From: Clavelina lepadiformis
Taxonomy: Eukaryota; Chordata; Ascidiacea; Aplousobranchia; Clavelinidae
Assembly: GCF_947623445.1 (NCBI RefSeq)
Contig: NC_135247.1
Coordinates: forward strand, 2,234,501 to 2,298,500
Length of the DNA stretch: 64,000 nucleotides
Direction of reading: 5' to 3'
Part shown: positions 47,744 to 58,095 of the stretch, piece by piece
How positions within the stretch are numbered: position 1 is the stretch's first letter
Layout of the letters: every line of letters starts with the position of its first letter
Notes under the pieces: generated by a model
Database searches by the model: none
What the model was told of the DNA's origin: nothing
The model's input: only the letters and a program-made list of their open reading frames with translations
Position numbers and translations under genes: made by a program

Positions 47744-50614
47744 CACTGGCCAGCAAAAAAATTTTGGCATGGATGGTAAGAACAATTTTAGAGTATATCA
47801 GGAGCGCTGAGCTCGAAAATGCCATTAGTTTTTGCAAATTGGCTCTAGTTTTTAAAATACTAGCGGATTTCGTTAATTTTAGCACCTTTTAATTTTGAAG
47901 CTAAGTTGCATATTATCTTAAGGAACAGCCTATATTAAATGCTGTAGTAAGTCTATCTGTACTAAAACCACCAGAATACGCAAATGTTAAAGACACAATG
48001 AGATTAGCTAAATGAAGAAGTGCTGCATAAATCTATTCTTTTCCATACATTCAACACAAAAAATGCCCCATTTATTCGTATTTTCATCGGATTCTCCTAA
48101 CATATTGCAATTTGTGAGACTAAGCTTCCAATACCACATTAAAACTTGCTTGAAGTGAACAATAAATAGCAGTAATTTGGTAATAACAAACCAAGTATGC
48201 CTAAGCCTACACAAGAAAGACGACAATTTGTAAACAAAGACGAAATGAACAAGCAATCAATTTTTTTCATTTACCACGGAGTATTGAAAGCAAAACACTT
48301 TACAAAGAAATATATCCATCTCAAGATGTGCATTAGTGAAGTTCTTAGATGCACTCTAGTTATTTACTCAAATTAGTTTGAAGTCATCTACAGGAAAGTC
48401 CTCTTGTACAAATTTCGCTTGTAGTCTTGTTGTGGACAGCTTCGCATTACGCACCAGCATTAATCTGCCATCATGTGAGTATCCCATCTACCTTGATATC
48501 TTGGTGAAACCTTTCACCTTGTTCCTCACTCATATTTCCGAGGTTTTCTGGGAAGCGATCCAACTGACTAAATATGATAGGGAAATTTTATGCTAATCCT
48601 TGATCCAAGAACTTGAAAGTTCGTAAGCATCACTTGTACGAGATCCACATAGTTGCTTGCTTTTGTGTTTCCAAGAAATCCTTTTACAACTGCAACGAAA
48701 GAGTGCCAGGCTGCCTTCTTCAGCTTCTTCTTCCTTCAGCTTTTCAATACTAAGACCAGGAAATAATTTGCACAGGTAATCAAAACAAGCAACATCTTTA
48801 TCTAAGGCCTTGACAAATTGTCTCATCAAATCCAATTTAATGTGCAATGGGGGTAAAATGATGAGATCACGACTGGCGAAAGGTTCATTTACAATGCTTT
48901 TATCTCCGTGCACAACTTGTTCACGTATGAGCCATTCCTTTTTAATCCAGTGTTGATCAGTGACCCGACTACTCCAGTAAAAAATAAAGCAGGGATACTT
49001 GGAGTAGCCGCCTTGTTGTCCTAAGAGAAGGTTGACCATTTTCAAATCAACGTATATCTCCCAGTTATGCTCAGTATAAGAAAGTTTCTTCAGGAGCATT
49101 TTTTGACTTTGGTAGTGTTCCTTTTAAACGACTGAGTGGCCAATGGGAATTCAGGCGAACTTTTTTCAGTTGTGAAGTAGCACACATTTCAAACTGTTTT
49201 TGGAGCTGTCAATGAATTTACCTCCATTCTTCTGGTTTACATTCAAGTAAACCCATAGATGAAAGAAGTCCTTCGATGTTATTACAATAAACAAAATTAT
49301 CTTCTGGAGAGAAAACATTAACATTTTTTCTCTGTCCCGGTAAAACGTTATTTTTGTTGCCGAATCAAGATTGTTATGATAACGGAGGCGAGAAGCCAGA
49401 ACTTCAGACGCTTCTTTAGATAAATCTAAATCACGAACTAGGTCGTTTAGCTGATCTTGAGTAAAAGGCTTCGGTTCACTCTGCATTTGTGAAGATTTTG
49501 AGGAATCGGTGTCACTGCAGTTGCTACAACTGCTACTATTGCCATCTTCATCTTCCACTACATCCAACATCGCAGCTTCATCCGAAATCAGATCTGGCAG
49601 GGACGTAAAAACTGGAACAGGAATTTCAGGGCAGTGTGCAGCTGGCCGTAAAGCAGAGTCAATGTTGGGGTAGTGCCATGAATTCTTCTTGTTTTGGTTC
49701 CAACCTGACATGTCATTCATGCAAAAATAACAATTATCATGGTGATTCTTAGGCTCGCGCCAAACCATATGGATTCCAAATCACATAGATTTAACTTTAC
49801 CTTGCGTCCATAAGCACAAAGTTTCAGTGCAATGCTTGCAGACCATGTGAGGTGCCCAGCATTAACGTTGATCTCCCGACTTCATGCCAAAGTACGCTTT
49901 GTAAGCTCTCTTGGTGAAGTCTCGCACATTGAATCCCAGCTTCTTCATCGTGTGCTCGCCACAGATGTAGAAAAACACATCAGGGTCATTACAACACTTT
50001 CTCCATCTAACTGTACCACTCATTTTAATAAAATATACTTAAAACACCCGTGAATTAAAATTTCTGAAAATGTTAAAGCAAAAATTAAAGTCATGGCTTA
50101 AGGTGCGTTATCTATATCCTGACTTTAAAAAAGCATGTTAACTTTGAGCCTACTAATCGTCGGTGATGAGATACCTGTCATTTGACATAATTCTTCAGAT
50201 CAAGTGGGAGGATGAATTAGTGTAAGCTGTCTATTCAGCAAAATAGCCTTTAACTGATAACTTTCAGGATAAAATTAACTATTGCCTTATCAGTGCGCTA
50301 CAAAGCTTATGTTAGTGCTTGATGGGAGATGATATAAACTAATCTAAGGCCTTATTTACCTCCCAAGCGAAAAATTCGTGCCAGACAACTCAACATTTGG
50401 GAAAAACTAAATAGCTGCTTCACATGGCTTCAGTTTTTATTAACCTATGTTACTCACTAGCATACTTGTCGTGGTTTATGTAGGAAGAAGCAATACCTCA
50501 AAAACTTGGGCCAAGTCAGCAAACGTATTTTCGGACTCAGCGCCCCTGATATACCCCTAAATCGATCTAACATATCATGATGCCTTTTGAAAAAATAAAA
50601 ATTTTTGGCCTGTG
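47744..50614 (-). mobile_element. CAC-ended DNA transposon (Chapaev/CMC-like) with decayed coding region
   Basis: The sister duplicate at about 41518 gives the empty site. The inserted 2,871 bp starts CACTGGCCAGCAAAAA and ends with the inverted CACAGGCCAAAAATTTTT. It is flanked by the 4-bp duplication TTAT (47740-47743 and 50615-50618). CAC termini with 4-bp duplications fit the Chapaev branch of the CACTA/Mirage/Chapaev group; that assignment is inference. It was inserted after the C/D duplication. Confidence 0.75.
48380..50022 (-). pseudogene. decayed protein of the CAC-ended transposon
   Basis: On the minus strand a family I recognise from very many invertebrate genomes appears in order: RKCCNDPDVFFYICGEHT (about 50000), AYKAYFGMKSGDQ, then MVWREPKNHHDNCYFC at 49768. 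Next come FTQDQLNDLVRDLDLSKEA (about 49460), KFIDSSKNSLKCVLLHN (about 49190), LLGQQGGYSKYPCF (about 49020), LPPLHIKLDLMRQFVKALD (about 48820) and FPENLGNMSEEQGERFHQD (about 48525). The family is multi-copy, usually annotated as uncharacterised, with cysteine-rich zinc-knuckle-like stretches at its N-terminus. Because it fills a TIR-bounded insertion, a transposase role is a fair inference. Stops and frame changes between the blocks make this copy dead. The two long open pieces are 49166-49768 and 48593-49099. Confidence 0.7.
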
Positions 50615-50618
50615 TTAT

Positions 50619-52450
50619 GTGTTAGTCAGTAACGCTAAAACAGCTAATTTTTGCAACGAAGGCCAAAGGTGATATTTACTTGCAAAATGCTGCATTTAAC
50701 TCGTCGTAAAATACAGCAACTGCTTTTAAGGTTGAACTTTGTTCACCGCTTACAAATTTCAGACATTGCAACGTTTAAAAACAAACTGTTAATTTCCTGC
50801 ACTGCATTGACAGAAAAAAATTTGTGAGAAAATTATAGAAATTTATTTTGATGTGTCCTTTATTAAAACATGAACTTTTAGCTCATCTGTTATCAAACGC
50901 CTTTCAATGTCCAACTTGCGCTTTTTACATAAAAATCGCCCACTCATGGTTTGACGCCTCCGTTAACTACTCTTCAGTCCAATAATTCTAAACATAGTTA
51001 GGGTCATGTCATTATACAACTGGCCCATTATCACCTTCTGTTTCAAGATCGACACCAAATGTTCGGTGTCGGAGAAAAAGCTTTCAAACGAGTAAAGATT
51101 TAGACAAGTTTTCGCATTTATCGTACACTTTCTACGCACCTGGTCTCGGTTAAATGGTTTTCAAAAACGAGTTATGTTTGCTATAGGTAACCTGAAAACG
51201 CTTTCAGAATCTCTTCAATGCCGCAGCCGTAACTCTTCTTATTACGACACTACCACATGAATGGAAACCTTTCGACGATGGAAAGACATTTTTTGTTAAC
51301 AAAACGGCATTGTTTCATTCTCAAATGGACTACATAGTGAAATGAATCGATTATAAAATCATTTTCTCCCACTGATGTAACTTTTGTAGTTTGTTGCTTT
51401 TGTGTTTAACTTTTGACGTAACTGTATAAAGAAAGATACATGTACGTCAAGCAGACCATGGTGCTTCTTCTTTTAGTCGTTTCATTTTACCATAATGTTT
51501 CTTTCAAGAAACAACAAGATAATATGCCATAAATGAACCTATAAAGCGGAACTATAGATGCAACCAGGTGACAAATAGGTTGTTAGTCGAGTAAAGTAAC
51601 CCCAATTGATAAAGCGATTGTACGTTTTCGAGTCTTTGCTATTTTGTTTTCAAATGTTACGCTTTCGATACATTACTGCAGAACGTGCTTCTCTCGGTCG
51701 ATTTGGTATTTCCGTTTCCATTTTGATGTTTTCCTTGAAACTATAGCATCGGAAAGACTACAAACAGTATAGCTAAGAATTTTTTTTGCTCTACGCCTTG
51801 CTGCAGCTTGCTGTCGAAACTGCAGAAGATAGATATTCCCACGTTAGTGTATGACAAGCTTTTTCTGTTCCAATCCGTAGCGAAATCCAACTGACATACT
51901 TATGATTTCAATGATCCGTATTCATTTGTTAAGTAACAATAGAAATAACTTTATTTTTACGGTATAAAATGATATATTGTACTCGTTGTAATATATTGAC
52001 AAGCCATAGCAAGTAACAAGAAAAGCTAAAACAGCCAATACGTCAAAAACATGTATTTTATTAGGCTATTTTTTGCAAATCTATGACAGTAAACTGTCTA
52101 TGTACATAATTTACTGCACAATGATCCGTATTCATTTGTTATGTAACAATAGGAATAACTGAAGCTTTTCTTTTACGGTGTAAAATGATATACTGTACTC
52201 GTTGTAATATATTGACCCATAACAAGTAACAAGAAAAGCTAAAACAGCCAACATGTCAAAATACTATCAGGCTTTGTTTTTGCAAATCTGTAACAGTAAC
52301 CTGTCTATGTACATAATGTATTAATTATTGTTTTTTGAATCCTCAATAATTTTGAAAGGAGAGATATACGAAAATTAGACTTGGTAATTGCAATCGGGAA
52401 CACAATAAAAAGCTAATAGCAATAATAATATCAAGCTTAAAAACTTTATT
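50619..52450. other. flank of duplicated unit 2 and intergenic DNA before gene E
   Basis: To about 51285 this is duplicated flank; beyond that it is single-copy AT-rich DNA containing a two-copy tandem repeat (see 51909-52322). No coding frame recognised. Confidence 0.45.
51909..52322. repeat. two-copy tandem repeat, ~210-bp period
   Basis: Both units start CAATGATCCGTATTCATTTG (51909 and 52119) and run through CTCGTTGTAATATATTGAC, AAGCTAAAACAGCCAA and CTGTCTATGTACATAAT, with several small differences. The array lies directly 3' of SLC6 gene E. Confidence 0.85.
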
Positions 52451-55400
52451 TTACAACATTTCTTCTTCTTCGCTGATGATATTTTCATGTTTTGTTTCTT
52501 CTGTATTTACCTTCCGACGTAACTATACAACCAGAAAGAAGGATGTGTTAGCTATACCTTAAATATCATTTTATCCTATTATGCCTTACCTGTGACCAAG
52601 GTTTCCTTGAAGTAACAACGAGATAGAACGCGTATAGTGGAATGCACATGGCAGAACTAGTCGCAACAATATGACATATTGCTTGTGCCCACGGTGGATA
52701 GACGTAACTTGCATAAGAGAGGGGGCTGTGTGCGGTCACGTAGTAGATAGAGATCGTCTACAGAGTAATTGTGATATGGTTTATCTACCGCATAGATTTT
52801 AGATTTTTAGAGCATTGTTTGGAAATTCGTCAAACAAGTATGTAAATTCCTCACCATGCAAATTGCCGGTCCAATATATTTCCAAACCAAAGCAACCACA
52901 AATCGTATCCTGGAATATCCAACCATTCGGTTGATTTCGTCCCAGTGACGATCAGCACCGTACACCCAACCAACCGCTACAAACTCACACGTAGCCACTA
53001 AGAATACGGACCAACCTGCCGAGCCATATGTGTTGAATATTTCGAAAACGTAAACGCCACCCTGTTGATATGAATTGGACATAGTAACAAAGCTAAACCT
53101 TTGGAAGGCATAAATTTGGATCACACCTTTTTATCTATGAAAATAGTGCCGGAAAGGTTTTTTCTTACATGATAGAATTCGTTATGTTTCAAACGACCTA
53201 GTCATATTTACCTCTGTCACGAAAATAATACCAAGCAAACAAAATCCAGCGTTACAGACCGCAAAGAATATTTCTCGGGAATATTTGTGAAAATTTCGTA
53301 AGCGAGGATAACTGTCCATAAAAAACGCACAGAAGCTCTCCACGTACACAAACTGCGAAAAACAGTTACCAGTAACCCAACTTGGACTGTGTTGGCAAAC
53401 ATTAATCACTTGTCGTTTCAATCTTGAGCCAAAACGTGATTTATAACAGTTAACCAGTTATTATTTTGCCCATCGGTTTTTGACTTAAACCTGTGAATCA
53501 AATCCCAACAGCAATATTGTGAGAAAGAATAGAACATTCCATAATTGCGGTAGAGGGAGCAAAGCTAACGCTTGTGGATAAGCTATGAACACCAGTCCTG
53601 GTCCTGATTGGACAACCTCATTCATCGTTAAGTTCTGGTTGATATAACAAGGTTGTAAGTTGAGAATATTTAAAGGAAAATTTTTACAAGTTTACAAATT
53701 TTTTCTAAAACTGTTTAAAAAAGAAGTTTAAATTTACTACACCTGGCGAAACGCCATTGATCCTAGAGTGGAAAATACAGCAAAACCACAAACAAAGCTC
53801 GCGAAGCTATTAGAAAATGCGATCATCGTCACGTCCCTGCGCGAAACGGCAATCATCATTCAATTTGCTAAGGTTGGTTTTTGGTTAACTAAAGAAATCA
53901 AGAGACCGTTCAAGATGCATATTATATAAATTTTAAATAACCTACCTGATAAAGTTGTGATCATAGTTGTTGTAGCTACCCAAAGTTAAAACTGCTCCCG
54001 CGCATACACCACTAGTATATAATACCTGAGTGGCAGCCGCAATCCAGACCTATATAATGCAAATTTTAGAAAGCATTTCAATCAGCTGTGTTCAAAAAGT
54101 AGGGAACTGTGTAATAAGCAGTCTCTACTGGAAGAAGAACTGTATATTATAATTGTTGCAGGTGGTGGAACTTCGCCCAGTACTTAAGATATATTTTCTA
54201 CAGTTCATATTGTGACCTACATATACAGGAGACAAATTTGACCATAATCACAACACATTTTATGGAATGGCGGTTGAAAGGGGTTTTTGTTTTCTTTGGG
54301 TTGTCTAAATAGATTAACATGGGTTTCGTTACTCTTGGTTGGAAAATACAGCAAATTTATGCCATGAAAAAGTTTCTCGTTATCATTATTAAGTGTTGTT
54401 TTCTCATGGAAGCAGCTGGCATTCGTACAGTTGCACAGCTTAAAGGGAACCTTAGCTTAAAGCAGGGGTTCCCAACCTTTTTATGTTCTCGTACCACTTA
54501 GCCACCACGGATTGTCAACACGTACCACTATTTTCAAAACAACTAATTTGATCCAATATTCGCACAGCAGCATTGTATTAATAACAATGACAGCAGGCAG
54601 CAAGATCGACAAAAGTAGCTTACTGAGTGCAGAGAATTTAGTACGGAAAGAAATAAAAGTGTTGTTCGCATATTTTAGCAACTCAAATTTAAATTGTTAT
54701 ACTACTATACTGTATATCGCATGCAACGGAGAGCTGCTCGCGTACCACCTGAAAAGCTCCAGCGTATCACTAGTGGTACGCGTACCACCGGTTGGGAACC
54801 CCTGGCTTAAAGGAAAGCTTAAAGCAACTATTAGCATAAAAGTTACGCGTATTTGACTGAATTGCATTGCATGCAAGTAAGTATTTGATGGTTTGGTACC
54901 TGCAGGTGTCCAAATCCTTACCCCGGCTTCCCACCGACTAAACAGACAATTTGTTTTATTTTACCTCGGGATTCTCCAGCTGTGTCATATTTGGCTTTAG
55001 ATAGTAGTAAATTCCAACAGACGCGCCCTCCAGTGTTACTCCTCTGGCCATGACGATTATTATTAAAATAAGTGGAAGCGTTGCTGTGACGTAAATAACC
55101 TGCAGTGTACAGCACGATTTTAGCTGAAGAAACGTGATCCAAGCTATAGCTCGACCATTATTTGTACCTTAGCTGACCACTTAATTCCTTTAAAAATTGC
55201 AAAATATCCAAGAATCCAGATAAAGGTCAAGTAAAGGACAAGTTCTCCGTTCAGGCGTCCTATTTCACTAAGACCATTTGATATTCTTAAGACTCCATAA
55301 CTAAAAAAAACGTTGTGTATTATGCAGTGCAGTGTAATTTTTCTATACAAAGTGCTTTCAACTTTTAAGATTAAGTTTTTCTAATGTTAGTTTGTTTGTA

Positions 55401-57374
55401 TGTTTGAGTCAACCAGTTTGTACCTTGGTGATGCAGTAACGTTTTAAAGTTAACAGTTTTTAACATGTTTTCACAACCTAAGTTAAGCAATCCAGTTACA
55501 AACGAAGATCGATGTAAAAGCGTCCTGTGGTGGGTTAGTAAAGGAAAGAGATTTTTTATGGGAATTGCTGCTGTAACTTTAGTTTGGGAGTGGTTCTATT
55601 TTTATAACGTTTTGGTACTGATTATAATAAATGTTGCTACATTTAGTGGGAACTAAATAAACTTACTTCCAAAATTCTTCGGCTGAAGATGTTCCAAGTA
55701 TTTGACCTGTTTGATTTGTTACATTTGAAACTGTGATCATCGATGCGTTGTTGGTATCATCTAAATATTGCTTCTCCCATAAGCTGACGCAGTGTTCAGT
55801 GTTCCATTCATTATCACAACTCATCCAGGGCAAGTTTGAGGAGAAACTGGAGACGAGATATTTGAAAACCCAAGTCAATATCACCGGGTAGGAAAGGTTT
55901 GTATGGAATAAAATCATCGCGCTCGCAATGGAAATACCTGCATTGTAAAATAAAACTATTTTAACGTCGATTTTTATTACATTTTCATTTTATTATTCGT
56001 GAACCTTGTTTGCAATTTTAGGATACGTTTTAGTTAACTCCGCTGTGATACAAGTTATAGGATATTATGATGGATCAAATTCTTTCGTTTCGACCCATGT
56101 TAACAGCTTTTCCTTTTTTAGCTATTCTTATTGGTTATTGCGGACAATTACGCATTGTACATTTGTACAATTACACCTTAAATTGAGTTGAATGTGAAAA
56201 TTAGCACAGCTTCCTAAGGAGATTTAACTTTTCGAAACATCTTCGGTGAAGACATCAACACTTGTTTTATGGAATGAAATTGTTTCCATCAGGCTTTTTT
56301 GTGATTTGAGCGTTTCTTATCTTGGAGATCGTTTCTTTGGGCATGAAGTTTATTTTAGATCAACATTTAATAATTTGTCTTGTTTTATTCTGTTTTTCGG
56401 ACTTCGATACACACGAAGATTCACCCTATCTTTTTTCAAAATTTGGGTTTGGTTAGACCACCCAAACCACATTACGGACGAAAAAGCTGTTCCCAGTTAA
56501 CAACAATATGAACTATCATCAAAACTAAATCTACACACATCACAGCAAAAATTCAAACGGTGAAATATTTTTTCCACAGCTGCTTTCGCAGAAGTATGCA
56601 ATCTCTTACGGCTTTTTAAGTTGCATTGTTTATCGCTTAGCTGATTATATGAATGCTCTGGGAAAAAAAGGTTTACAGTAGCTCCATACTTTAGTCAACT
56701 CCTTCGTAGCCTATGCATGAAATGTTCAGTCATATAATTGTAAACGAACTTTCCGCGGCAATTACGCAGTAATAAAGCTTGAAACTAATATAGGCCACTA
56801 TAGAAAAGTGTAATTCGGGTTGTGCAGAATGATACCTTTAAACAAGGGTATAGTTGCCCATGATGCTGCTAAGCCTTTCCTTACTGACTGACTTAGTGAC
56901 ACTTCTAAAATCATCAGAGGGAATACGATAACAATGAGAGTCAGCAAATATGGGATGAGAAATGCACCTAAAAAATTGAACATAATAACTGGTCATTGAA
57001 CGGTAATGAATTTGTATAGCAGTGAGCAAAAACCAAGAGGCAATGTTTTTAACTTACACGAACATTTTAATTAAGGCTTTACTTAAGCTCCAGTTAAGCA
57101 CATTATGAGCCGGCTGTTTTATGTTTTATTGTCGTAAACCCTTGTTGTGAAAAATGTTTGGTTACAGCCAAACAACAATAGTTTCATTTGCATATTTCTT
57201 ACCTCCTCCATACTTAAAACACATATAAGGGAACCTCCAAATATTTCCAAGGCCTATACTGACACCAACGCTTGACATGTAGAAATCCCACGGTCTACTC
57301 CACGTCTGTCGCTTTTTCTCCTTCGAGTTTGTTACTACCGAATCATCCTGTTGACTATTTGTATTTCGCTCCAT
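52451..57374 (-). CDS. SLC6-family transporter, gene E
   Basis: Exons: 57203-57374, 56836-56967, 55667-55937, 55168-55300, 54965-55099, 53946-54049, 53743-53836, 53491-53634, 53212-53352, 52855-53061, 52590-52757, 52451-52522; 590 residues. The same exon phases as A-D are kept, but the protein has diverged. TM2 reads EVSLSQ instead of EVSLGQ, TM6 reads [14 protein letters not shown] (a threonine where GAT1 and the other four genes have the chloride-site serine), and the following loop is [11 protein letters not shown]1 [17 protein letters not shown]2 [12 protein letters not shown]7 [12 protein letters not shown] and GFDSQ in TM8 are kept. It is likely a working carrier with altered ion or substrate preference. 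Introns are larger than in its relatives, and intron 5 holds a hAT MITE. The acidic tail ends EEEEML. Confidence 0.92.
54463..54804. mobile_element. hAT MITE, 342 bp, in intron 5 of gene E
   Basis: The ends CAGGGGTTCCCAACC and GGTTGGGAACCCCTG are perfect inverted partners, flanked by the 8-bp duplication GCTTAAAG (54455-54462 and 54805-54812). GTACCAC words recur near both ends. It has the same general design as the MITE at 13287 but a different sequence, so it is a separate hAT family. No coding capacity. Confidence 0.92.
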
Positions 57375-57377
57375 CAG

Positions 57378-58095
57378 TTATTATACAGTTTACACACACT
57401 GCACAACTCTCATCACTACTTAGAACACTGCATTATAGAATTGAAATCATGACCGATGTTGTCAAATATATATCTACTTGGCATTCTTTTGCGGTGCAGT
57501 GTACAAAAGAAAAAGCTAAATTGCGTAACTGCAACAATGCTCGGAAACAAGAAGCTACCAAAAAGTACACGAAATGGGTGCAACGTTAAATTAAGTTTGA
57601 CTTATCATATCAGCATATCATTTGCTGGATAAAGGCTCCACCATTCTTAACGCACATTAGTTTAATGCCATTTGCATTTACGGAATTAGCGGTGTCGTTC
57701 TCATGAAACCTACGCTATTTCCGGTGTTCAGCTGAATTCCTAGCAATTTCCTTCACAATTCTAGCTAAGCTAGTTTGTTGATGATGTAAAGGGTACTAAC
57801 ATTTATGTCTTATCATATCATAACGTATAAGTACGAACTTGTCGAACTGTATAGTCTACGTACTAAGTACAGTAGCGGATTAAGGCGTACGGGGCTGCAT
57901 GATGGGGCTGCAGCTTCATGCCCACTGGCAAAAATAGGCCCACCTGAATACGAACATCTTTATAAAAAAATAGCCATGTTTACTACAAAAGTCTGCAAGT
58001 ACGTGGCTTTTTTGTCAAATCTTTACTTGATCGAAATGCTGTCAGTCAAGTCCTGTATAGCGATATGCAAATAAACATGAAATTTACAGTAGGTC
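57378..58095. promoter_or_regulatory. 5' block of gene E, nearly identical to those of C and D
   Basis: The match to the C and D flanks begins about four bases upstream of E's ATG (CAGTTTACACACACTGCAC follows) and ends near 58095. In C and D the same block begins about 70-85 bp upstream of the ATG. A promoter role is inferred from position only. Confidence 0.45.
57449..57589 (+). CDS. small open frame of 46 codons, divergent from gene E
   Basis: ATG at 57449 opens MTDVVKYISTWHSFAVQC and runs to TAA after KYTKWVQR: a lysine-rich peptide with no recognised domain, no signal peptide and no membrane segment. The corresponding stretches upstream of C and D carry a base change that shifts the frame after TSTWHSF or SIWHSC, so the frame is not kept. 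It is probably chance within the shared 5' block, or a former exon. A real gene is unlikely. Confidence 0.15.
   Translation: MTDVVKYISTWHSFAVQCTKEKAKLRNCNNARKQEATKKYTKWVQR

Larger units (their letters stand above)
42203..51285. repeat. tandem duplication, copy 2 (carries SLC6 gene D)
   Basis: Counterpart of 36196-42190, starting ACAAACCGATATATGCGACC. After removing the 2.87-kb insertion at 47744-50614, its length is close to that of copy 1. Homology fades after about 51285, where AACCTTTCGACGATGGAAAG replaces the copy-1 end. Confidence 0.85.

Noticed and set aside
49832-50053. Plus-strand frame of 73 codons
   Set aside because: It is antisense to the N-terminal part of the decayed transposon protein.
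27762-57374. The five SLC6 genes as one operon
   Set aside because: Intergenic gaps of 0.8-6 kb and separate 5' blocks argue for individual promoters.
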